Assembly: GCA_910574455.1 (NCBI GenBank)
Contig: CAJSYZ010000004.1
Coordinates: 3,730,599-3,794,598, forward strand
Source: Trichaptum fuscoviolaceum
Lineage: Eukaryota > Basidiomycota > Agaricomycetes > Hymenochaetales > Trichaptaceae
DNA: 64,000 bases
Reading direction: 5' to 3'
Every line of letters starts with the position of its first letter. The first letter of the stretch is position 1. The notes beneath the pieces were generated by a model. The model did no database searches and was not told the DNA's origin. It was given only the letters and a program-made list of their open reading frames with translations. Shown here piece after piece: positions 35,881 to 45,722 of the stretch. A program made the position numbers and the translations under genes.

Positions 35881-36183
35881 TCTGCAATGCGCGATGACAA
35901 GTAGGATCACGAAGAGGCGAATAGAACGAAACTATAAGAATACCGAAACCTGTAACAGCAACTACTCACTTTTCTGAAATTTCGCATCAACTGTGTACAA
36001 TGGATTTTCGATGATACAGCATGACCGTGACCCCCCTGTATGCCACAGAGAGCCCCAATGAGGACAGTAAATGAACTCGCGATAGGGCCCTGATAGGTAT
36101 TGAACAACCGTAACACCTGCTGGCGTCCATTAACCTTGTAGTCTAGACATTTGATGTATTACCAACTTCCCCTAGACTGCTGA

Positions 36184-37026
36184 GGCTTGGGCGGCTGGAT
36201 GAGGTGGCGGACATCGGCGATCACCTTCGTACCACCGATCTTGGATCCCCGAGTACACCGTAGCTCGTCCAGAACAAAACAACCAGCCCAAAGCGTCTGT
36301 TTGTTCGCCGCAAACTCTGAGGGTATAAAGGAGTGGAATGCTAGTCGTCGAGGCCCCACTCTCCCTTGACCTCCCGCCTCCACCGCCTCCTCCCAGACAC
36401 CGACTCCCGCAACCAGCATGCATATCCAGCATCCACCTTCGCCGAAGACGCCCTCCGGGTAGTAGTCCCATCGTTCCCGACTTCGTTGTGCGTGTACTCT
36501 CCCGTAGGGCCTACATTATCTCCTGGGTGCTTCACGTCATGTCCGTACGCCGTTATGGTAGCACTGGCAATGCCGCCCTGTACTGTAGTACGCATGACGG
36601 AAGACGGCCGTCGGTCCCCTGCATCAAGCACGGCAACACACCCGATCGACGGCCACCCCGTACTCCCAAGCCGCAACTGCATGCCCGGTTTCGTGGAAAT
36701 GCAGAGTGTCGAACTTCCTAAGGGAAGCGGTCTCTGCGGCGGGGAAACATGCGTAGAATCAGGTAGAATTAGTGTTCTGGATGGCGATGGAGCGAGTCCA
36801 ATTCTCGCTACCGGGAGGTTTTTCGTGACTCGCATGATCCAAACGGGTCTAAACTTGGGTGCCGGTTATCCCCCCAAGGCTTGCGCGTTTTCCCCTCCCC
36901 ATCCTGCCTTCAATGGCGCGAACTTTTTTTCTTCTTTTTTTTTGCGGGGACAAAGAAACAACTCCCACCCCCGCATCTACTTCGTGTGCTCTTGAGTGAG
37001 AAAAGCGGCTGACACGCCTAAGCAAG
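36184..37026. mobile_element. Dispersed ~0.8 kb repeat, copy 1
   Basis: Closely similar over its full length to 61240-62050 in the same orientation. Shared landmarks are GAGGTGGCGGACATCGG near the start, CCAGCCCAAAGCGTCTG, TGCATGCCCGGTTTCGTGG in the middle and CGGGGACAAAGAAACA near the end. Unrelated flanks begin sharply on both sides, which points to a transposed unit. A nine-base end match (GCTTGGGCG at the left end, near-inverted at the right) hints at short terminal inverted repeats, but no clear target duplication was found. Long frames are open on both strands because of base composition. No transposase motif was recognised, so it is probably non-autonomous. Confidence 0.65.
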
Positions 37027-38330
37027 AGATCGTTAAGTGCGCGTTGATCACAGCCACTAAAGCCCTAGCCTAGGTGTCTGAATTGCGAAGTTAAGAAAGT
37101 AACGTGTGGTTGTCGTCCGTTGTTTAGTGGCGCAGGATCTTATGACGTTGCGCCTTTGTCAGTACGAAATGAGCATATAGAAAGCGCATGATCTGCCGTA
37201 GTATGAGCAAAAACATACCCGATCATCGTTAGCATAACTTCATAATGCAAGTGTACTTACACTTAGTAGCATACGAGAAAGAGCGCGAAAAGCGAATAGG
37301 GAGGGTCAAATGATAGACTTCCGTTCGTACGTGATTCAAAGCAGTAGCTAAACTCGAGACACTCGAGGTACACGAGTTACGACACACAACTAGCAGTTCT
37401 TTAGTGCCTATTTATCTTGTAAGAGTGATTGCTCACCATTATGCATGTGTTTCACAGTTGTAGTAGACCTCTTCTGACTACTGAAGCATGATATCAGAAG
37501 GTGACTTACGATCTGACAGAGACAGCACAAAGCGGGCGGCATGATAATCCATCCACCTCGAAGCGTTCGGGCCCATCGTTCGAGGGGAAAAGAGGAAAGC
37601 TTACACGTCAGGAAAAGGTCCTTGCCTTACGACCATCATGCCATTGACGGCCGTTCGATAATATTATCTGCAGACCCCATCGAAAGGTCTGTACCGAGAG
37701 AAGTGCCTACTTTGTTGTGCTATCCCCAGCTCTATGTAGAGATAAGGCCTCAGATCTCCATTGGTACCCTCAAAGATAGAGACAATTGTACGACAGAGGT
37801 AGAGGTAAGATACCAGGTTGAAGAGAGAGACAGCAAGAGCGCGTAAAACATTCTCGTAGCCAGGAATTGTCTTCATAAATAACAAAACATGAGCGAATGG
37901 AAAGTGGAAAGGACGGTAGCACGCACTATATATCATCCTTACTCTTCGCATAGACACTAACGTTAGAGAATATCGTGATAGAGAAGAGGTGTCTCTTGAG
38001 GCGACTTTCCATGACATAGCACAATATGAAGCATGTAGCATGATCAAGCAAATACGGTTGACCCTAGAGTGCGCAATTATTGACAGCGAGGTGTAAGCTA
38101 GGAATTGTCTTTACAACACAAAAGAAAGGTGCAATGACTCAAAATCACTCGGATCCTTCACAACACTTTGCCAGAATAAACATTGAGATAGATGGTGGAA
38201 GGGCGAGCATGCGTGTGCGGTCATATTTTATGCAATGATAGCAGTGATGAGAGGTGAAGTACATCGAAAAAAGCATAGACCTGGCCTGGCATAAAGGGAG
38301 AAACAAATTCAATCGGCGATTGTGACTGAT
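37027..38330. other. Intergenic, no gene recognised
   Basis: 1.3 kb of AT-rich DNA with short frames only. The phrase AGGAATTGTCTT recurs at about 37861 and 38100, suggesting a degenerate local duplication. Confidence 0.45.
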
Positions 38331-39115
38331 CTATGCTTCTGATGTTGTCTTCGACTTCTTCTTAACGGCAACAGTGTTCTCCCTAGATGAACGTCGTCTA
38401 ATAAGCAAGCAAATTCGAAGAAGTTTAGAACAATTCAACGCACCGGAATCCGTTCTTGAATCGGCGGGAGACATGCTTAAGGTATTGCATACGACCAGTG
38501 CCGGTGGTCTTGCGGCGCTTTGCCTTTAGGCCCCACTCGTACGAGCGGATCTTCGCAGAGGGGTAACCGCACTGCGCACAGGCTATTCCGTCATACACGA
38601 TCAAAGCCGTCAGCAAAGTCGATTCAAGCTTGAGTGGAGTATGTACGCACTCTTGTGTTGCCTGTGGAATGCACGGTTACCGCAGCGACGGCAGAGCGTG
38701 TGGCTCTTCGTGTGGCGCTTACTGTCCGGAGATAATGTGACAATCAATTAGACACAAATCGAAGAGGTAAAGGTTATGAGAGACGCACCCGAAGGACGAA
38801 GTACCTTCACAGCAGCAAGTTCACAATACTATCAGCATTTCACCCTATCATAAAGTTCGAGCGAATCCAACAGACCTTTTGTCTATAAAACAAGGGCCAT
38901 GATCAGTGTCCAAATATTCCAAAACTACAGCCTGCCAGGACGCCCTTGCATCGCACAGTTCCCTATCCCTCATCCAATCCAACGGCACCTCATCCACTCC
39001 GAATCCAACCCATCCACCTCGGACCAGCGCAATCCATCTTATATCCAGAATCCATAGCAGTTGTAGAGCTCTCCAAGGACGTCCTGCAGCATAAAACATA
39101 GGAAATACTCACCAT
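38331..39115 (-). CDS. RPL37: 60S ribosomal protein eL37
   Basis: Small zinc-finger protein of the large cytosolic ribosomal subunit that binds 5.8S/25S rRNA. The spliced protein starts [20 protein letters not shown] and carries the C2C2 zinc site CRRCGN ... CAQCGYP, then [19 protein letters not shown] and [17 protein letters not shown], ending SEA. About 94 residues, normal. The 5' end is highly fragmented: exon 1 is the ATG alone (39113-39115), exon 2 is 7 nt (38876-38882), and exon 3 is 16 nt (38789-38804). The first intron of about 230 nt is several times longer than usual here, as is common for fungal ribosomal-protein genes and often linked to expression control. It is divergent from the Bud20-like gene. 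Confidence 0.93.
38876..38882 (-). other. 7 nt micro-exon of RPL37
   Basis: ACAAAAG on the minus strand, preceded by TTTTATAG and followed by GTCTGT. It encodes the TK(G) after the initiator Met, which eL37 proteins require. Confidence 0.85.
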
Positions 39116-39292
39116 TGTGTCGTCGCTGTGTCTTGAGGATGTTTTCTAGACGAGTTTGACGTCCCAGTTGAGTTCGGGTGCATCGGCAAATCCCGAGCTC
39201 GGTTTGGAGCGTGAGATTAGAGTTCTTTATGTAATTATTAATTCATTCAATTTGAGCACCTCGTCCAAAAATTCTGGACTTGACGAAAGCCC

Positions 39293-39301
39293 AGTCGTGG
39301 C
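39293..39301. repeat. Left 9 bp target-site duplication of the MITE
   Basis: AGTCGTGGC lies immediately left of the element and is repeated exactly at 39819-39827. Confidence 0.85.
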
Positions 39302-39818
39302 CAGTCTCCTACCCAAACCCTCCCACGGTTCGGAAGAGGCCGAGGCCTCAGGGTCCAGGTAAAGTTGAGGGGGACCCATTTCCTCCCGTAGGGAGGGTCT
39401 GGCTTATAACATTTTAGCCGAGGCCCGACTATCGTCAGGGTTTCGCGTCGGGCACTGCTTACCGTGGGAACTTCGGCTTTTGGGAGCTTCGGTATGAACT
39501 CAAAGAACTTTGGTAAATGGGACACAGTTGAGTGTTTTCTAGGACTATTTATATAGGCTAGAAATAACTATATATAATATGTTGCTGCTGCCTAAGTCCT
39601 TAAAATACAATAAATGAATACTTTGTCAAAAAGTTGCCCAAGCGTACTGTTCCCACGAAAACAACGGGCGGGAGGTGGACCCTGACGATGGTCGGGCCTC
39701 GGCTAAAATGTTATAGGCCAGACCCTCCCTACGGGAGGAAATGGGTCCCCCTCAACTTTACCTGGACCCTGAGGCCTCGGCCTCTTCCGAACCGTGGGAG
39801 GGTTTGGGTAGGAGACTG
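39302..39818. mobile_element. Mutator-like MITE with 140 bp terminal inverted repeats
   Basis: A 517 bp non-autonomous element. Its arms, 39302-39441 and 39679-39818, are reverse complements over 140 bp with only two mismatches that I can see. Both ends read CAGTCTCCTACCC inward. It is flanked by a perfect 9 bp direct repeat. Long terminal inverted repeats with a 9 bp target duplication are the hallmark of Mutator-like DNA transposons. The 237 bp interior is AT-rich and has no transposase frame, so it must be mobilised in trans. It sits between the divergent eL37 and Bud20-like genes, about 180 bp from one start codon and 140 bp from the other. The near-identical arms and exact duplication argue for a recent insertion. 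Confidence 0.88.
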
Positions 39819-39827
39819 AGTCGTGGC
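39819..39827. repeat. Right 9 bp target-site duplication of the MITE
   Basis: AGTCGTGGC, identical to 39293-39301. Confidence 0.85.
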
Positions 39828-39960
39828 TGCATCTGTATAATCTTCGCTCTGTTTTGTTACCTATCGTATCTGAGTTAAACGTCTCTCTGCCTCTGCCTCT
39901 GAAATTTTAGATCAACGGACTTCCTTTCTTGTTCTTTATCAAATCCGTTAAACGGGAAAA

Positions 39961-40514
39961 ATGGGTCGTTTACGACGCTCACGAACTCACCATGCGCAAA
40001 GAGATGTTCATCGAGCTTCTCGAACACGGGTCTGTAACTGCATGCCATGCTACCCCAGAATATCTTATGCTTACTTGTGCACGTAGGCTCGTACAAGAGA
40101 CTTAGACCAAATTCAATTAATTGACTTGGATCCTAAGGTGACGACCCTTGAACAGTCGTTTCGCCATAACCGAACTCACATTTCTTTGAACAGAACCGCG
40201 CAAAGCTGGAAGCCCAACCGATTGATATTGAGAAGCCTGGCCTAGCGCAGCATTACTGTGTTGAATGCGCAAAGTGAGTCGCAAGAGATATTGCTGGACT
40301 TCGACAGAAGCTGAGACAGTCTCTCTTTCGTTTGTCCAGGTATTATGAATCCGACCATGCGCTTCAGACACATTGGCGTAGTAAAGTGCATAAGAGAAGA
40401 TGTAAAGCATTAAAGGAGCCTGCGTACACTATCGAGGAATCGGAGAAGGCTGCAGGACTAGGCCGCGAAGGAAAGCGGCCGACGGATGCGTTGATGGCTG
40501 TCGAGCCTCGGTGA
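39961..40514 (+). CDS. BUD20: Bud20/ZNF593-family C2H2 zinc-finger protein
   Basis: A pre-60S ribosome assembly and export factor. It begins MGRLRRSRTHHAQRDVHRAS, basic as in the family, then ARTRDLDQIQLIDLDPK, then EKPGLAQHYCVECAKYYES and HWRSKVHKRRCKALKEPAYT. The last two form the C2H2 finger (CxxC, 12-residue loop, HxxxxxH) typical of pre-60S factors. It ends PTDALMAVEPR. Four exons, about 115-120 residues. Both it and the divergent eL37 gene serve 60S subunit production, so co-expression from the shared region is plausible, though a MITE now separates them. Confidence 0.88.
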
Positions 40515-40951
40515 TGCATCCACGAGTGTACTATACTGTTGTTTAATCTATTCGGCGAGTCCTCACTCTACGTGTTTTGCTTTTTGTTAATTGATCGACA
40601 GATTTATTGCGCCGTCCAGTTTGCTACCATTTTGCACCTCACAAGTGCTGTAAAAGAGCGATCACTCCTTCTGTATATCTCTCCATCTTAGCAAGGCTCC
40701 AAGAAGCCATTGATGACTAAGGAGCCAGCAATCCCAATACTCTCGGAAATCTGACTGCGCGAAGTTTGCGTCTCTCGACGTGTCGCAGCGTAGCACACGA
40801 TCATAGAAAATGAGGGGACCAAGAGATATATTGCGCAAGTACTACAAGGTTGTTATGCGTTCGACAATGGTATGAGCTAATGATGGAAGTAAAGTTTTAT
40901 TACAGCGACAGACAAACCGAGAGAAGCAAGGTCTGGTCGAAAGATGGATGT
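40515..40951. other. Convergent 3' intergenic region
   Basis: 437 bp between the 3' ends of the Bud20-like and UEV genes. It contains no gene that I can see. Confidence 0.55.
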
Positions 40952-41548
40952 TTAGAACATAGAGCCCTCGGCAGGCTGTGGAAGTTTCCTGTTGTTATGG
41001 TTCCCCATTTCCCTATAGACGTATGCCGGTCAAATGTGTTCAATAGAAGACTCTGGAAATGAACTCCTCACTTCCGGATTTCCACAAGCACTGTCTCAAT
41101 GCTCTTGCTGCTATTCCAATCTCGCAGAACCGCAAGATCATGCAGTTTCACATCTCCATTTGTTTGATCAACGAAAGGCAGATTGACCTTTGAGAGGAAC
41201 TTCACAGTCGGTGGCCTATCCGGGTAGTCCTGACCGCATACAATCTTCAGGCTGTAAATACGATTCTCGTGTACCGTCTATGCAACTGATCAGTTTCAGA
41301 TCAAGCGCGTTAAGCCTATGAGCAGAACACTGACATGTCCAGGACCGATGATAGTACCATTCCAGTTGCTCATGAAGATATCGTCGCTGTCCTCTAGGCC
41401 GTACGAACATGAGCCATCACCGATGCCTTTCTCGCCTTTCTCTAGCTCTTCGAGGAGACGGAAGTTACGAGGAACTATCATGCAGACAGGCACCATAAAT
41501 CAGCCGAGTTTGCCAAGAAGTAGATGATGCAAACGTACCTTTCGCCAT
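40952..41548 (-). CDS. MMS2: Ubiquitin-conjugating enzyme variant (Mms2/UEV1)
   Basis: A catalytically inactive E2-fold partner of Ubc13. The pair builds Lys63-linked ubiquitin chains on PCNA in error-free post-replication repair. [20 protein letters not shown], then [40 protein letters not shown], and [18 protein letters not shown], ending [13 protein letters not shown]. The active-site Cys of true E2s is absent, as expected. Four exons. The start is a 10 nt coding stub (ATGGCGAAAG). The last intron, 41013-41071, must be removed to reach the conserved KLPQP C-terminus; unspliced RNA would stop at TGA directly after EIRK. About 138 residues, like yeast Mms2 (137). Divergent from HSE1. Confidence 0.9.
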
Positions 41549-41767
41549 TTAGACGATCAGATAGTTGATGAAGGAAAGTAAGAAAGCGAGTCACGGGCGC
41601 GCTACTCAGGATGGTGAAGGGTATTTCATCGGCATCCATCATAATGTGCCCAAATAGGGCATGCCATCACAGCCCCGCGCTCGCTCTCCTTCCTCAGGTA
41701 CATTCGTTACTCCTCGCTCTCGAACCTATATTCCTCGTATTCACCATCCTCGAGAGTCGACAGCAAG
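41549..41767. promoter_or_regulatory. Shared divergent promoter of UEV and HSE1
   Basis: 219 bp separate the two start codons. There is no obvious TATA box; the region presumably drives both genes. Confidence 0.5.
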
Positions 41768-44700
41768 ATGTTTAAAGGCGGTCAGCCAAATCCTTATGAT
41801 GATATCGTCGGTTCGTGTCATATTTAAACCTGGGATGAGATTTGCTTGGAGCTTGACTAAGGAACTGATCAATCCGTACCCGTACTTTACCATTGCAGTG
41901 AAAACGACGGACGAGAATTTGACGAGCGAGAACTGGGAACTCATACTGAATCTATGTGACAAAGTCCAAGAAGAGGGCGAGCAAGGGTAAATCTTATATT
42001 CTTTACCTTGTGTTCTGTACTCATCCGACCTCTGCTCCGCAGCGCTCGTAATGTGATCGCGTCGGTTCTGAAAAGGCTTGCGCATCGGAATCCTAATGTT
42101 CAACTCTATGCGCTCGCATTGGTAGAGGCACTGTCAAAGAACTGTGGTCTAGAAGTAAACCGCGAAATATCTTCGCGTTCGTTCACCCAGGGTTTAGAGA
42201 GGCTTGTCACTGACAGGGTACGGGCATACGTATGCCTTGTGCTCGCAGAATAACTGACGCAGGGATACCTTAGACAACACATGATAAAGTGAAACGGAAG
42301 GTCTTATCACTCATCTACATGTGGTCAACCGAATTCGCAAACGACCCGACTTTGGGCATCATGGAGGAATGCTATGAGAGCTTGCGGGCGAAGAACTACA
42401 AGTTTGAGGAGCCCAGCGAACCCCCTCCACCTGCTGTGGACGATGAGATTCGAAGGCGGGAGGAGGAAGAACTTCAGCGTGTACTAGAGATGTCTATGCT
42501 TGACAAGGGTGGCCGGACTGGCTGGGATGCCTATGGAGGCGGCAGCTCAAGCAGCGCAGGGCCCGGACCGTCGAGTTCGATTGCAAGTGCTGGACCGAGC
42601 AGATCGAATGCCGCTCCCGCAACGACCTCGTCTAGTTCTCATGCAAAGAATGATTTTGGCTACGCTAAAGCAGCTTCTGGATATGTACCTGCGCGTACGC
42701 CATCACCTAGGGTTCAAGCAACTCCTGCGCCAGTGGCGGTCCCTACTGCTGCTGCTAATCCAATCTCTACAACATCGGGAACACCTGGACTAACGAAAAA
42801 TTCTTCTCAGACTTCCTTATCTCTTGCAGCCGTTTCTCGAGTTCGCGCATTGCACTCCTTTGAGGCAACTGAGCAAGGAGAGCTGACGTTCGAGAAGGGT
42901 GACATTATCAAGGTTGTGGACCGTAATTACAAGGACTGGTGGAGAGGCCAATTGAAAGGCCGGACTGGCATTTTCCCAGTAAACTATGTTGTGAGTATAA
43001 CTGGGGGCTGACATCACATTCACTACTTATATCTTTCCTTCACTCAGGAATTGTTACCAGATCCGACTCCTGATGATATCGCTCGCGAAGCCGAACAGGA
43101 AGCTGCCATCTTTGCTCAAGCTGCGAATATTGATAGACTACTCAGCATGCTACGTGGCTTGGATCCAGCGAGAGACAACCTTGCTGACAACGAGGAAATT
43201 CAGGTGAGAACATTGTGATACACAGGCCAATAATATGGGACTAAATTAAAATCAGGAACTCTACCGTTCGAGCATGGCCTTACGTCCAAAGATTGTCAAG
43301 CTCATAGATAAATATAGTCAGAAACGAGGTCTGTTTGTTCTGTTTATAGTTCAAAAAGCCTATTATCTTACTGAGTAAATGACTATGTAGCTGAATTGGT
43401 ATCAATGAATGAGACTTTCATCAAGGCACGCGCAATGTTCGATCGTATGATGGAGGAGAGTCTTGCTCGCCACAGCGCCCGTACGTATACTTTCGCCTGG
43501 GCTACATGTTCACCTCAATTGACTTCTTGTTACATAGTGTACGATACTCGCCCACCTTATCAACCTGTACAACAACCATCGTTCCGACCAGACTCACGTG
43601 CACGCGTAGATTACCGCGCTTCGATGTATCCAGGACAGTATGAGCCGCCTGCTGCTTACGCAGGCTTCCCGCAACCGCAGCCAGCGTACTCGGCCGCACC
43701 GACACCAATAGCGCAACATGGTCCCCCAAGTGATCCAAATGTGGCATATCCAAGCCAGCAACCATCGTATGCGCAGCCCCCATACGGAGCTGCACCTCAG
43801 CAAGGACCTACTCCCTACCCTGCTGGCGTATGGGATCCGAATGTCGGATATGCGCAACCTCCTTATGGACAGGCGCCTGTAGGTCAAACCCAGCAGCAGC
43901 CGGGCCTTGGACCTCAACCTCAACCTCAAATTCAGGCCCAGCCCCAGATTCATTCACAACCTCAGGTGCAAATACAACCCCAGGCTCAGAATCAAGCGCA
44001 GGTTCAAGCTCAGCCCCAGGTTCAACAAGCGACCCCACAGAACGTGGCGACTCCAACTCAACAAACTCCCCAGCAGAACGGATACCAAGACCCTCATACT
44101 GCTGTAGGTACAGGTGTTACTCAACCTCAGCCTCAGGCGCAAGCGCAGCAGGTGCCTTCAGTTCAACAAGGCCCACCATACGTATATGACCCTAACGGAA
44201 CGTATCCCGACCCAGGAGCTCAAGCATGGGCTCAATACTATGCACAGGGCGGGACAGACCCGGCGGGTGCAGTGTACTTCATTTCTGTACCTGGGATATC
44301 GGACAATCAAGCAACTCCTGCTGCCCAACCGCAACCCCAGGTTCAGACACAGGTACAACAGCAACAGTCTCCTCAGACAGCGACCGAACCACAACCACAG
44401 CTTAGCTCGAGCTCACCGAATGAACAGACGGCCGTCCAAGCATACCCTAGCCAGCAAGGCCAACCTACACAAATTGAGGCGGTACCTGGCTATAGTGCGG
44501 CTCAGCCCCAACCTCAACCTCTGCAGAATGGGAGCACAACATCCCTTCCTGCGCAATACCATGCCGGAGTGCCAGGAGCAGAGTACACAGCCCCCACCGG
44601 ACCTCCTCAGCAGCAGCAGCAGCCAAGTGCATCCCCGACTTTGACGCACGCAGGATCGTACTTCGCAGGCGGCGCGCAGCAGCAGCCGAGCTCTCCGGGT

Positions 44701-44898
44701 GGTACGCAACATCCTGGAGCACAACAACAGTATCCGGCAAGCCTGTACCCTGACCATGGAGCAATTCCCCCAGGTCAGGCGACGGCTCCTGCGCCGTACA
44801 ATGCTCAGTACGCACAAATGCAGGGACAGTTCGCGGCCATGGGCATGGGCGAACCACGATCACCAACCGGTGTGGCTCCAGCAGCGCAACCTGCCTGA
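41768..44898 (+). CDS. HSE1: ESCRT-0 subunit Hse1 (STAM-like), VHS-UIM-SH3
   Basis: Hse1 pairs with Vps27 on endosomes to sort ubiquitinated membrane proteins into multivesicular bodies. The start at 41768 reads MFKGGQPNPYDDIV and joins across an intron to VKTTDENLTSENWELILNLC. The VHS domain runs to about residue 145 (ends VKRKVLSLIYMWSTEF). A ubiquitin-interaction motif follows (EEEELQRVLEMSM). The SH3 domain is VRALHSFEATEQGELTFEKG through WWRGQLKGRTGIFPVNYV. The coiled-coil core after it binds Vps27 (DRLLSMLRGLDPARDN; LYRSSMALRPKIVKLIDKYS). The C-terminal 450 residues are Gln/Pro-rich and low-complexity, which makes the protein about 900 residues, twice yeast Hse1. The final exon starts near 43538. 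No frame break. Confidence 0.93.
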
Positions 44899-45722
44899 AG
44901 TTTGTGTAGTGTTGACAGCGAGTGACGGATCTGGAAAATGTTCTTGCTTCCTGCTTAATCTTTTATGGCGTTTAATAACATACCACCCAATATCTCCTGT
45001 ATGTATGGACTGATTAAATTCCCTTATCCTAAAATCTACACTGCCTTCGTGGATGTGGTGTAGAATATATATACCATTTTGTTCTATTTGACGATGTGCT
45101 GAATTGTAAGAAGCGGACAATTGCTCAGCGAAGGAAGTTGTTGAATATGTCGATCCGGAGATTTGCGGATACACATCTTCTGGTAGTTGCAATGGTAACT
45201 TGAAATTGAACCGGCAGGAATATACCCCTCTGTACATCTCTAAACACCACAGAAAGCAGAAAGACGGTAAGAAGCATATGGATTAACAGAGTCTGGTCAA
45301 TGATATCTCTGAGGTACTGTATGTTCACTTGCAGCACTTGCAGGCACAAAAGTAACGAATGATTATAGAAAATATTGCGATATAGAATGCTATGATCATG
45401 TAGAGGTAGCAGTATGCATGGAGCACCGAAGATCTGAGCGTACGATTAGAAAAGGCTCGACAGTCCTGATAACAAGGTAACGAATATCAACGAAGAAGTT
45501 TGCCTTGGTACCATACATACCATTCGGTTTCCTGCAATGAACGAAGGCTCTGGTACCGAAACTCGCGCCTCAGAAGTTTCGAAACCCGGTGGGCCCTCAC
45601 CGTGACTGTGCACTTTCGGATCCGCAACTTCGGAAAACTAGAAAGTACGTTATAGTTTAATAGATTGGTAAACGAAAAGCGACAAAGAACGCACTGCTTC
45701 AGTCTTTAATCTTTTCTATCTA
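44899..45722. other. Convergent 3' intergenic region
   Basis: 824 bp between HSE1 and the F-box gene. AT-rich, short unrecognised frames only. Confidence 0.5.

Larger units (their letters stand above)
33600..36040 (+). repeat. Right arm of the ~2.5 kb inverted segmental duplication
   Basis: Inverted homologue of 6965-9490. The match begins near GCCCATCGTGGGTCGGGCGC at 33607 and runs through the MDR gene to about 36040 (TTTTCTGAAATTTCGC against TTTTCTGTAATCCCGC in the other arm). About 24 kb of single-copy housekeeping genes lie between the arms. Confidence 0.85.

Noticed and set aside
36341..36995. Protein-coding gene within the dispersed repeat
   Set aside because: Long frames are open on both strands, and the minus frame is broken by an indel in the second copy, so selection on a protein is not supported.
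41068..41070. TGA as the end of the UEV gene, giving a 119-residue protein
   Set aside because: It overlaps a good splice donor. Splicing 41013-41071 recovers the conserved KLPQP C-terminus and the normal length.
43502..44866. Several long open frames antisense to HSE1
   Set aside because: They are shadows of the Gln/Pro-rich coding repeat; the sense strand has VHS, UIM, SH3 and core domains in order.
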